From a virus: a stretch of DNA of 24,499 nt. The translations under genes and the position numbers were made by a program. Under the pieces are notes generated by a model. It saw nothing but the letters and a program-made list of their open reading frames with translations. It was not told where the DNA came from and made no database searches. Shown one piece after another: positions 5,414 through 11,723 of the stretch; position 1 is the stretch's first letter, and each line of letters starts with the position of its first letter. The stretch covers positions 1 to 24,499 of IMG/VR virus record IMGVR_UViG_3300042890_000642, one strand, 5' to 3'.

Positions 5414-5931
5414 TTCTGTGGATTCCATGGACTCCAGCCTGCCACATCGAACAGTAGTTTGCCAGCACGTAGGTTTGTTATCGGGTTCATTAGTTCCTCC
5501 TGGGTACATACTTTCATGCGGACACAGACAATTGCAAGTTTGGTTCGCTCAAAATCCCAGTTGATTCCATTGATCTGTAGGAGTCCGGTATCTGATGGAT
5601 GCGACATGGTTGCCATGCGAATCAGGTTGCAATCTTTGTCCACTACAGAGCCGCCGATACGGGTTGGGCATCCGCCGGATTCGCGTAGGATTATGTGACC
5701 TAGTTTCTTCCATGTGTGAGGTGGCCAGCCTGCTTCGGTAGCTAGTTCTGGTAGCCATGAGATGTCGCCGTGACGGAACACGATGGCAGTCTCAGATGCC
5801 CGCTCAGACGCACGGACAGCCACGCTAAGAGGTTCAAGGGTTGGCAAAGGGGCTTTGGCTGCTGAAGCGATGCTGCCGAAGGTAATAATCCCTACCATAG
5901 AAACGGCAAATAGCCGTACAAGGTTTCGCAT
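5410..5931 (-). CDS. Secreted lysozyme-fold (lytic transglycosylase-like) protein
   Basis: 173 residues from the ATG at 5931, preceded by TTGGAGAC. Residues 1-27 are a clear signal peptide (MRNLVRLF, hydrophobic core, then IASAAKA with likely cleavage after Ala). The mature part has the transglycosylase/lysozyme pattern: 'HIILRESGG' with candidate catalytic Glu 84, then 'DTGLLQIN' (114-121), and a final 'LRAGKLLFDVAGWSPWNP'. It would act on peptidoglycan outside the membrane. It is far from the lysis cassette and in front of whiB in the recombination operon, so timing may be early rather than terminal lysis. Alternative: an Rpf-like growth factor. Confidence 0.8.
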   Translation of the reverse strand: MRNLVRLFAVSMVGIITFGSIASAAKAPLPTLEPLSVAVRASERASETAIVFRHGDISWLPELATEAGWPPHTWKKLGHIILRESGGCPTRIGGSVVDKDCNLIRMATMSHPSDTGLLQINGINWDFERTKLAIVCVRMKVCTQEELMNPITNLRAGKLLFDVAGWSPWNPQK

Positions 5932-6072
5932 TAGTGTCTCCAATCATAGCAAAAAGGTCGGGTTCCTTACAGGTAAAGGGTTTTACCCCTAGTCCACCGC
6001 GATCAGACAATGGCTAGGGGACAACTACACGCGCCGGTTATGAGGGAGCGTACCCTTTATGTTGTTGTTACA
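5932..6072 (-). promoter_or_regulatory. 141-base intergenic region with hairpin and possible extended -10
   Basis: On the minus strand it contains CCCCTAG and CTAGGGG about 23 bases apart, and a GGTAAA-ACCC-TTTACC hairpin near 5970-5985. A later TTTTTGC-TATGAT reads as an extended -10 box (TGCTATGAT) with no good -35. That box would start transcription at or next to the ribosome binding site of the secreted lysozyme gene. The stem is not directly followed by a U-run, although CCTTTTTG comes 15 bases later. A weak attenuator or separate promoter for the lysozyme/WhiB pair is possible. Confidence 0.35.
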
Positions 6073-6408
6073 TCAGTATTCAGTAATGTTTAACAGCTTG
6101 ATCAAATCTTTTACGGTGAGTACCACGTACTGATCTTCGGCTTTACCATAGCCTCGACGTTTGGCAACCACAACCCCAACTTCTGCGTTTGCGTTTATCC
6201 GTTCTGTTTCGGCTTCTTTGAGCCAGCCAGAGAAGTTGAGGGTGTTGTGGGATTTGCATTCAAAGACGAGGCGGTTGTCTACGCCTGTGATGTCACCTTT
6301 GTCGAGCGCACCTTGAAGTGCGCGTCGTTCACAGTTCGGATAAAACTGTTTCAGGTAGTCAACGATGAGTGTCTCGAAGGCTGTGCCTTTAGATTTGTTT
6401 TTGCTCAC
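6073..6408 (-). CDS. PDDEXK nuclease, Holliday-junction-resolvase-like
   Basis: 111 residues from a GTG at 6408 that overlaps the previous stop (GTGA). The core fits a small resolvase: Glu 12 in 'GTAFETLIVDYL', Asp 39 in 'DKGDITG', and E50-C-K52 in 'LVFECKSH', then strand 'VGVVVAKRRG'. This layout (E, D, ExK) is that of archaeal/phage Hjc-type and actinophage endonucleases. Substrate is probably branched DNA from recombination or replication. It is the third gene after YqaJ exonuclease and the annealing protein, as expected for a phage recombination module. Confidence 0.8.
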   Translation of the reverse strand: MSKNKSKGTAFETLIVDYLKQFYPNCERRALQGALDKGDITGVDNRLVFECKSHNTLNFSGWLKEAETERINANAEVGVVVAKRRGYGKAEDQYVVLTVKDLIKLLNITEY

Positions 6409-7352
6409 GGGGCAAGAATGCTTATGAGTTCTGATGCCTCTTTTTTGGTTAGGTCATTGAACGATGTGATAGGTCGTTTCGCATGATCGGTTGCCATAGA
6501 TAGCTGGTCTTCTTTGCTGGAGATACCTGCACCGTTGCACAACGCACGAAGTTTGCCTAGTTGTGGTGGTGTGGCTGGTGCGCCAGGTTCTTTGATTTGT
6601 GGTGTGCCGTTGGCAGGGTGATTGCTGCGTGATTCTTCGATCACTTCTGCACCGGCGAACAGGTCAACCACTTTGGCTAACACTTCCTCGGTGCTGTTGA
6701 AGGAAGGGTTGAAGTCATCCATCACTTCAGGTTCGGCCACAGGTTTCGGTGCGAACAGCGCAGCCTTGGCTGTAGCGAATGCTGCACGTAACGCTGTCAT
6801 GTCTGACTCATGCAGGTTGTCTAGGTTGACACCGGCAGTGTTGGCAATCTCGCGCCAATCCAAAGCAATCTCTGCACATGCGCCTTTGAACCGTTCAATG
6901 TTGTCTGCTGACACCAACGGGTTGCTGTCTACCACTGGTGCAGGCTTCGGTGCAGGCTTGATTGTGGCGTGAGGGTTATCATCCCATTCCTGTTTAGTCC
7001 ACAACGCTAGGCAAATACCAAATCGCATAGCCGAGTTACGGATAAAGTCTGAGATGAGTTCTTTTAATAGGTCAGGTTTGTTGTGCATGACTGAGCCGAT
7101 ACCAAGTCGGCGTACACCCTGCACGGTGAGCCAGCCTGCCATGTGTGCCATACCGTTCTCAACACGGTACGAAGGCAGACCGTTGCTGTCAAACGCGGTT
7201 GGTTCCCAAGTCCATTCAGGGTCAATCTCGATCAACATTTTGGTAACGTCTGCGTGACCTACGAAGTCAAGTTGCATTCCTGCTTTGGGTAGTTTGCCTA
7301 CGATCTTCGGATCGGGGACACCATACTTGCCAATGATTTCTTCCAGTTTCAT
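6405..7352 (-). CDS. Rad52/Erf-like single-strand annealing protein
   Basis: 315 residues. Residues 28-125 hold the motif series 'LDFVGHADVTKMLIEIDPEWTWEP', 'GLPSYRVENGMAHMAGWLTV', 'GIGSVMHNKPDLLKELISDFIRNSAMRFGICLALW', which matches the annealing proteins I know from actinophages, related to Rad52/Erf. Residues 130-255 are a low-complexity linker rich in Ala and Glu. A compact C-terminal piece (about 262-315, 'LGKLRALCNGAGI...ASELISIL') is probably an ssDNA-binding-protein or partner contact. It would anneal single strands made by the adjacent YqaJ exonuclease. ATGA overlap with both partners. Confidence 0.75.
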   Translation of the reverse strand: MKLEEIIGKYGVPDPKIVGKLPKAGMQLDFVGHADVTKMLIEIDPEWTWEPTAFDSNGLPSYRVENGMAHMAGWLTVQGVRRLGIGSVMHNKPDLLKELISDFIRNSAMRFGICLALWTKQEWDDNPHATIKPAPKPAPVVDSNPLVSADNIERFKGACAEIALDWREIANTAGVNLDNLHESDMTALRAAFATAKAALFAPKPVAEPEVMDDFNPSFNSTEEVLAKVVDLFAGAEVIEESRSNHPANGTPQIKEPGAPATPPQLGKLRALCNGAGISSKEDQLSMATDHAKRPITSFNDLTKKEASELISILAP

Positions 7353-8296
7353 TTGCTTTCCTTTGCTGTAATCCGCATAGTGCGGAAGGTTGATGTTTTC
7401 TTAAACTTTGCGTGTAATGCCGGATGTTCTTTCTCAAACTGTTTAGCATCAAACGATGTACGTGACGAGTTCTTCCACGATACGACCTGCACCCCGTCAA
7501 TTGATCCGTACTCTGCGTCACCGAGCATCATCCCCAACTCGCCTTGCATCTGGTCGCGTACTGCTTCAGCAGATTTAATTTGCTCTTTAGCGATAGACAA
7601 ACGCTCTAAAGTGTTGTATACCTCATGGCCCAAGACAACAGTGTTCTCATATCCTTCGGGGTACAAAGCCGAAGCATTGTCGTAGGTGGGGTCAGCACCT
7701 TCCGGCATCATCCCCATGTCGATGAACCCCAAGAATTTGCGTACTGCGTCTATGTGTTGTTGGCGTTCGTCGGATGTGACGGTTTGTGTATGGAATTGCA
7801 GTTGAAGATCGGAGTCAAAAACGATCCATATGATTTCGTTTGCATCAGCGCAGATCGCTTGTTGTACTCCTTGCCATTTCCAATATGGGGGGAGTTGACC
7901 GTTCCACCTTTTGTTATAGGTTTTCAGTTCATAGATTTTTCCTGACAAATCTTTGCCATCCAATGTTGCCATCAGACGTACACCTTCTTCTTCGTAGCAG
8001 TACAAATCTTGTGGTTCCGTGATGGTTGCGTTCAGTATCTCTGATGCCCACGACATGAGTGGTCCTTCAAGGATTGTTCCTCGACGCATCGCATCGTTTT
8101 GTTCTTTCGGTACGGGGGGTGTCTTTGCCAAAAGTTCTACTGCGAGGTCTGCTGGTGTGGTGAATCGGTGTTCGTTGTGTACTACGGCAGCTACGGATGC
8201 TGTGATCCGTGTTTGTCCTTCATCGTTTTGCCATCGTGCGTTCAACCATTCTTGGCTGCCGTGTGGCGGTTTCGGGATTGTGTATCTTTTCTGCAT
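7349..8296 (-). CDS. YqaJ-type viral exonuclease
   Basis: 315 residues. The PDDEXK exonuclease pattern is complete: 'GSQEWLNARWQ' near 13-23, 'ITASVAAVV' 31-39, Glu 78 in 'RRGTILEGPLMSWAS', Asp 113 in 'LMATLDGK', E123-x-K125 in 'YELKTYNKRW', and Gln 142/146 in 'WQGVQQAICA'. The family (YqaJ/lambda Exo) digests one strand of duplex DNA ends to expose ssDNA for annealing. C-terminal 100 residues are helical. Strong AAGGAGA ribosome binding site; first gene after promoter P3. Confidence 0.85.
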   Translation of the reverse strand: MQKRYTIPKPPHGSQEWLNARWQNDEGQTRITASVAAVVHNEHRFTTPADLAVELLAKTPPVPKEQNDAMRRGTILEGPLMSWASEILNATITEPQDLYCYEEEGVRLMATLDGKDLSGKIYELKTYNKRWNGQLPPYWKWQGVQQAICADANEIIWIVFDSDLQLQFHTQTVTSDERQQHIDAVRKFLGFIDMGMMPEGADPTYDNASALYPEGYENTVVLGHEVYNTLERLSIAKEQIKSAEAVRDQMQGELGMMLGDAEYGSIDGVQVVSWKNSSRTSFDAKQFEKEHPALHAKFKKTSTFRTMRITAKESK

Positions 8297-8323
8297 GATT
8301 TCTCCTTGTCGTTGCAGTTAGGT

Positions 8324-8348
8324 TTACTCTAGGGGTGTTGCAGAGTAA
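8324..8348. promoter_or_regulatory. Palindrome within P3, candidate operator
   Basis: TTACTCT and its perfect reverse complement AGAGTAA are 11 bases apart. Together they fill the space from just after the -35 to the -10 box of P3. A dimeric regulator bound there would cover the spacer, so repression is the natural guess. The sequence differs from the P1 palindrome. Confidence 0.5.
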
Positions 8349-8354
8349 TGTCAA
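8326..8354 (-). promoter_or_regulatory. Sigma-A-type promoter P3 for the recombination operon
   Basis: On the minus strand TTGACA (8349-8354) is followed after 17 bases by TAGAGT (8326-8331). Transcription would start near 8319, giving a short leader of about 23 bases before the ATG at 8296. The -35 box overlaps the stop codon of the upstream gene. It should drive exonuclease, annealing protein and resolvase, and perhaps the genes down to 3746. Confidence 0.8.
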
Positions 8355-8620
8355 GTCTTTGCGATATAGGGAATATCAATAGCTTTAATGTTCCGGATCA
8401 TCGCTACAGGTATGTGAAGGATGTGATCCAGGTCGTCGTCGTCTGTGCGTGATTGGTACAGGGTCACATGGTTTTCTTTACCACCATCACCCGTTGCTAG
8501 GAGGTATCCACAAGAGGTGATGATGTATTCGGCTTGGTCTATGTCGCTGATTGGTGTCCAACCTATGCCACCGGAATGTGTGTCAGCCCAAGTTATTTCA
8601 ACAATGGTTTTAGTCGTCAT
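8351..8620 (-). CDS. Conserved small phage protein, 89 aa
   Basis: 89 residues, opening MTTKTIVEITWADTHSGGIGWTPISDID, then 'SCGYLLATGDGGKENHVTLYQSRTDDDDLDHILHIPVAMIRNI'. The order (ITW-x-D-[ST]H, GW, GxL, HV-x-x-xQS, H-x-P-x-x-MI) matches a small beta-rich protein that I recall in many phages without known function. The last codons contain the -35 box of P3. Starts inside the end of the upstream mini gene (11-base overlap). Confidence 0.6.
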   Translation of the reverse strand: MTTKTIVEITWADTHSGGIGWTPISDIDQAEYIITSCGYLLATGDGGKENHVTLYQSRTDDDDLDHILHIPVAMIRNIKAIDIPYIAKT

Positions 8621-8708
8621 CTTCTACGCCTCGATCACCGCATAACGGTTGTTGTGGTAGGGGTGTCTTGCATGGGCAAGGGTTGTTGCGACGACCGAAC
8701 ATAGTCAT
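8610..8708 (-). CDS. Mini gene, 32 residues
   Basis: MTMFGRRNNPCPCKTPLPQQ, then PLCGDRGVEDDD. The start overlaps the upstream stop as ATGA and the end overlaps the next start by 11 bases, the pattern of real cistrons here. Three Cys (CPC and PLC) could bind a metal or be redox-active, and the N-terminal half is basic while the end is acidic. No homologue recognised; it might be only a coupling spacer. Confidence 0.45.
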   Translation of the reverse strand: MTMFGRRNNPCPCKTPLPQQPLCGDRGVEDDD

Positions 8709-8878
8709 TCTGGGTACGAGATCACTGACATATCGGATTGTGAATAATGTATGAGCCTGCCATCTTTGCCGATACCGCACCATGTCGGGGCATCCGAGTC
8801 GCACAAGCAGCCAACATTTTGGTTTGGGTCGTGAACGATGACAGCTTTACAAGCGTTGCATTTAACTTGGTAAATCAT
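8705..8878 (-). CDS. Small Cys-rich protein, resembles DUF7695-type
   Basis: 57 residues from MIYQVKCNAC at 8878, fixed by the ATGA overlap (an upstream in-frame ATG lies in the previous gene). Sequence order: CNAC, 'AVIVHDPNQNVGCLCDSD', 'WCGIGKDGRLIHY'. I recall a small family (DUF7695) with the order 'CxxCxDVIxxxH...CxCGxxxxDGGxxYxR', and this looks like a divergent member. Five Cys suggest a zinc-binding rubredoxin-like knuckle. Function unknown. Confidence 0.5.
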   Translation of the reverse strand: MIYQVKCNACKAVIVHDPNQNVGCLCDSDAPTWCGIGKDGRLIHYSQSDMSVISYPE

Positions 8879-9051
8879 TGTTCGTCTGGCATCCACGGTT
8901 CAATCTCGTCTTCGGGTACATCAACAGCAAGCATGAAGGTTTGGCCGTAGCGCACATCATATTTGGTTTGCTGTCCGTCAACAATCACAGATTCGATTGT
9001 CCCTGACTCGTCATCAATGATTACCCTGTCACCAACATTGAACAGTCTCAT
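8875..9051 (-). CDS. SH3/KOW-like small protein (58 aa)
   Basis: 58 residues: MRLFNVGDRVIIDDESGTIE, then SVIVDGQQTKYDVRYG, ending in an acidic stretch and PWMPDEQ. The order 'VGDRV-x-I--SGTI-x-S-V--YDVRY' is that of a compact five-stranded SH3-like barrel seen in phage and ribosome-associated proteins. It overlaps both neighbours as ATGA. Likely a nucleic-acid or protein-binding barrel. Confidence 0.65.
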   Translation of the reverse strand: MRLFNVGDRVIIDDESGTIESVIVDGQQTKYDVRYGQTFMLAVDVPEDEIEPWMPDEQ

Positions 9052-9191
9052 ACAAGGCTCGCTCTGACATCACGAATCTGTTGACGCAAACGATCAATCT
9101 CTGACCGCAACTGTTTGATTTCTTCCATACGTTCAGCGATCATAAACGCTGCTGTTTCACGCTGATATAGCATCTCTTTCATTGAACTCAT
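9048..9191 (-). CDS. Short coiled-coil peptide (47 aa)
   Basis: 47 residues from MSSMKEML at 9191, fixed by ATGA overlap. The whole length is a helix (MEEIKQLRSEIDRLRQQIRD) with clear heptads. It would dimerise and has no other domain. It lies between the metallophosphoesterase and the SH3-like gene. Possibly a regulatory partner of one of them; not proven. Confidence 0.55.
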   Translation of the reverse strand: MSSMKEMLYQRETAAFMIAERMEEIKQLRSEIDRLRQQIRDVRASLV

Positions 9192-10174
9192 TTGTTTCCC
9201 TTCGGGTTGTTTGATAAATAATCTACGCCACGCCACCTAGCCCAACCATCCCTGATTGGTACTAACTCTAAATTAAAATTACCGTCACCAGGTTCATACT
9301 CCACCACAGCAACACCTTGTTGCCAGTCTTCTGACCGGTACAGCGGGCGACCATCCAAGTCATGCCCACCCCTAGTCGAAGGCACAGCCCCATCGGTACG
9401 CGCTAAACAGCCAGGTGATACAGCCAAGATAGTTCTTGCCCCATCGTGGTCGTCACGGGTTCGTTCAGCCCATTCGCGCCTGTGGATATGTCCAAAGATC
9501 ACAGAGGTTTTTACGGTAGACAAATATTTGTGTGCTGTGGAACCGCCGGAAGCAACCTTGTCGCCGTGAATAACATGCAGGCGTTCGTTAATCCAATGCG
9601 CCCCTGTCGGGTATCCACTCAGATACGTCACCTCGGACTCATCTAAACGACACAGATACGGAACCGACATGACAGGCCATTCGTGCGGTACTTTGCCACG
9701 ACGTAGCCCGAATGCTGCTGCTGCTGAGTCCAACACATAGTTGCCGAGGCGTTCTTCGTGGTTGCCTGCAATCCAAACAATCTTGGCTTGTGGTGCAATC
9801 GTGCGTAACTGTGCGCAAAGTTCTGTGGCACGGTCAATTGCTGCTTGTGTGGTACGCGCAAACGCTGGCGTGTAACGGTACTTACCAAACTCGCACAGGT
9901 CTAGGTTGTCTCCAACCAAAATGATTTGATTTGGCTTAGACGCTTTGACGATTCGTAACGCAACCTCGATGGCTTGCTCATCGTGTATCGGTTCTAACGC
10001 TTCGTTACCTGCATGGAAGTAGCCGAGCTGCATGTCTGGCAAGATGACTGCTGTTTGATATTTGTTTGTTGACACAACACTGGGTGTGAGTTTCGGGACA
10101 CGATACTGTTTGCCTTGTTTAATGATCGGCCATGCTGGTGCAGTTACTTTCCGTAAATCATCCGCCAGTGACAT
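9188..10174 (-). CDS. Calcineurin-like metallophosphoesterase
   Basis: 328 residues with all five metal-site motifs in order: 'PDMQLGY' (46-52), 'VGDNLD' (87-92), 'AGNHE' (136-140), 'HGD' (203-205) and 'GHIHR' (228-232). The first motif has D-x-Q instead of the usual D-x-H, a variation common in phage enzymes. The family cleaves phosphodiesters in nucleotides or nucleic acid with two metal ions. Substrate here is unknown. The AGGAG site is 9 bases before the ATG. It lies just downstream of HTH genes and upstream of small genes of unknown role. Confidence 0.85.
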   Translation of the reverse strand: MSLADDLRKVTAPAWPIIKQGKQYRVPKLTPSVVSTNKYQTAVILPDMQLGYFHAGNEALEPIHDEQAIEVALRIVKASKPNQIILVGDNLDLCEFGKYRYTPAFARTTQAAIDRATELCAQLRTIAPQAKIVWIAGNHEERLGNYVLDSAAAAFGLRRGKVPHEWPVMSVPYLCRLDESEVTYLSGYPTGAHWINERLHVIHGDKVASGGSTAHKYLSTVKTSVIFGHIHRREWAERTRDDHDGARTILAVSPGCLARTDGAVPSTRGGHDLDGRPLYRSEDWQQGVAVVEYEPGDGNFNLELVPIRDGWARWRGVDYLSNNPKGNK

Positions 10175-10424
10175 GTATCAGTTCTCCTCTGCGATAAGAG
10201 TTAATCGAACCAACACTGATCCGATGACCACGGTTTTCTAAAGCCCGACTAATTGCCGGTGCAGAAATAGTGTAGTCGTTTAATGCGTTGACAAGATCGG
10301 CTTTATCTTGGGTGTCTAGTTTGTTGATGATCTGCAACAGCATCGGGATTCGACCGCTAACGGATTTACTGTTTTTTATTTCTTCCATCAGACTTGGCTT
10401 CACGGACTTTTTTGGCGTACTCAA
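10158..10424 (-). CDS. HTH DNA-binding phage protein
   Basis: 88 residues if started at the TTG at 10424, which follows a GAGGGGG site; the ATG at 10388 (MEEIKNSKS) gives 76. The conserved part, 'IINKLDTQDKADLVNALNDYTISAPAISRALENRGHRISVGSINSYRRGE', reads as two helices then a helix-turn-helix in which 'ISAPAISRALENRGHRIS' would be the core. I recall many actinophages that carry such short HTH proteins. It may bind DNA or be a small terminase-like subunit; no large terminase is near. Confidence 0.6.
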   Translation of the reverse strand: MSTPKKSVKPSLMEEIKNSKSVSGRIPMLLQIINKLDTQDKADLVNALNDYTISAPAISRALENRGHRISVGSINSYRRGELIHVTGG

Positions 10425-10560
10425 CGTTTGCCCCCTCGATTGTTTTGGTAAGTTTTTCTATGATTTCCCACAGTTCGTCAGCTTGGTTTCGTGAAGGTGT
10501 GACCTTCAGCAAACTGTCACGGATGAGCATGAGTTCAACGGTAGTGAATCCCCTCGCCAT
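10366..10560 (-). CDS. Small helical protein (64 aa)
   Basis: 64 residues from MARGFTTVELMLIRDSL at 10560, with AAAGG about 10 bases upstream. It is all helix, amphipathic and charged, ending in a basic tail (SDGRNKKQ). It overlaps the start of the HTH gene by about 23-59 bases depending on which start that gene uses. This is the first gene after the lysis cassette; no promoter was found between them, so read-through from the late region may feed it. No family recognised. Confidence 0.5.
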   Translation of the reverse strand: MARGFTTVELMLIRDSLLKVTPSRNQADELWEIIEKLTKTIEGANVEYAKKVREAKSDGRNKKQ

Positions 10561-10582
10561 TTGCAAGCACCTTTCAATCGGT

Positions 10583-10789
10583 TTAGTTGTGCTTGGACCT
10601 TACATGGTCTGTGAGCGCAGTGTCAATTCTATCTACTTTGTCTTCTGTCCGGTTCAAAGATTTGTGCATGGTGCGCAGGATGCCTTGTACTACTTGGTGG
10701 TCTGCATGGTTTTCTTTGCCTAGTTTGGCAATAATGATTGCTAGCAGACCAAAACTACCAGTAACGACAGCAGCCCAAACAGCATCCAT
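10583..10789 (-). CDS. Holin-like small membrane protein
   Basis: 68 residues from MDAVWAAVVTGSFGLLAIIIAKL at 10789, two bases after the endolysin stop. One N-terminal transmembrane segment (about 2-22) is followed by a coiled-coil/amphipathic helix 'HADHQVVQGILRTMHKSLNRTEDKVDRID'. The layout and the position right after the endolysin fit a phage holin or holin-partner that I recall in actinophages next to endolysins. It could also be a membrane adaptor that helps time the release. Confidence 0.65.
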   Translation of the reverse strand: MDAVWAAVVTGSFGLLAIIIAKLGKENHADHQVVQGILRTMHKSLNRTEDKVDRIDTALTDHVRSKHN

Positions 10790-10790
10790 G

Positions 10791-11318
10791 TCATACGGCT
10801 TTCGCAGCAACGAAGGCTGCAACGGCAGGTGGGACTTGGTTTCCTTGTGTGTAGCGGATGTGCCACGGCTCTGATTGGACTTCGTGTGAGAAGCCGTAGA
10901 GGTGTTCGTTGGCTAGCATCCATGCAAGTCTAGGACCTGATGCTGTGGACACATCGACTGCGATACCGAGGTTATGCTGGCTTTTGCCTGGGGTTGCCAA
11001 CATCGCCATACCTTTTTTGAGATACCAAGTTTTACCTTCAAACGTTTTCGTGCTTTGACCCACGATTGGTTCTACTTGGTAGCGTGTAAGGAAACCTTTT
11101 TTTTGGCTCTCGTAATCTCGGTATGTGTCGCCTGCCGATGTCGGTGTCAGTTTGATACCGACTTTGTCTGCGGCTGCAACCATCGCTTCCCACGCATCAG
11201 CAGCACAATGATGCAACGTACCACCAATGGTTTTGCGTAGTTTGTCTGCGGCTAGTTTGCCTGGGACAGCGTTCTTTAGATGGTCACAAAGTTTGACCGG
11301 CACAACTGGATATGCCAT
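10791..11318 (-). CDS. M15 (VanY-type) DD/LD-peptidase endolysin
   Basis: 175 residues. The metal-site motifs 'SQHNLGIAVD' (113-122; SxHxxGxAxD form, H115 and D122) and 'EPWHIRY' (150-156; E150, H153) are both intact, and 'YRDYESQKKGF' (66-76) is the usual upstream helix. There is no signal peptide, as expected for an endolysin released through a holin. It should cut peptide cross-bridges in actinobacterial peptidoglycan. It is flanked by small membrane proteins on both sides. Single domain: no separate cell-wall-binding part seen. Confidence 0.9.
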   Translation of the reverse strand: MAYPVVPVKLCDHLKNAVPGKLAADKLRKTIGGTLHHCAADAWEAMVAAADKVGIKLTPTSAGDTYRDYESQKKGFLTRYQVEPIVGQSTKTFEGKTWYLKKGMAMLATPGKSQHNLGIAVDVSTASGPRLAWMLANEHLYGFSHEVQSEPWHIRYTQGNQVPPAVAAFVAAKAV

Positions 11319-11322
11319 AGTT

Positions 11323-11559
11323 TTACTTGGCTGGTTTTGCGCCGAACGCGCTGTTGATTTCTTCCATTGTCAACTTGCCGTCAAGTGATGCGGCGGCGAG
11401 CTTCTGGATTACGGCGGCACATGCGGCGAAACCGGCAAGAGCTGCTGCCTTAAACACGCTTAGTTCTGGAGCAAGAATTGCACTACCGCCAACGATAGCC
11501 AATGCTGAGGACAGGAACACTGCCACGATACGACCGAGGATGTCTTGTGCTTTCTTCAT
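11323..11559 (-). CDS. Holin-like membrane protein (78 aa)
   Basis: 78 residues starting MKKAQDILGRIVAVFLSS. Two hydrophobic segments are visible, about 11-31 (IVAVFLSSALAIVGGSAIL) and 35-54 (VFKAAALAGFAACAAVIQKL), with a charged end (DGKLTMEEINSAFGAKPAK). Size, topology and position immediately before the endolysin gene fit a class II holin. Its start overlaps the preceding membrane-protein gene as ATGA. Which of the three membrane proteins forms the lysis pore cannot be decided by reading. Confidence 0.7.
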   Translation of the reverse strand: MKKAQDILGRIVAVFLSSALAIVGGSAILAPELSVFKAAALAGFAACAAVIQKLAAASLDGKLTMEEINSAFGAKPAK

Positions 11560-11723
11560 TCTGATTCCTTTGTGCTAAGAGTTAAAGCTGCGTGTAAAAC
11601 CAATGATACACCAACCACCCAGATCGCTTGCCGGAGTGTAGGGCCAGACAGGGTGATCAAGACTAGACCTGTGCCTGCGTAGGTCCATGCGTTGTCTTTG
11701 ATGAGGTTGGTGAGGCGTTTCAT
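11556..11723 (-). CDS. Small two-span membrane protein (55 aa)
   Basis: 55 residues: MKRLTNLIKDNAWTYAGTGL and on. Hydrophobic segments at about 15-27 (YAGTGLVLITLSG) and 33-48 (AIWVVGVSLVLHAALT), charged ends. Overlaps the upstream large secreted gene and the downstream holin-like gene by 4 bp each. May be a holin/antiholin partner. It is too short to place in a family. Confidence 0.65.
   Translation of the reverse strand: MKRLTNLIKDNAWTYAGTGLVLITLSGPTLRQAIWVVGVSLVLHAALTLSTKESE

Noticed and set aside
5965-5990. Hairpin GGTAAA-ACCC-TTTACC as an intrinsic terminator
   Set aside because: The stem is short and A/T-rich and the next U-run is about 15 bases away, so it was described only as a possible attenuator.
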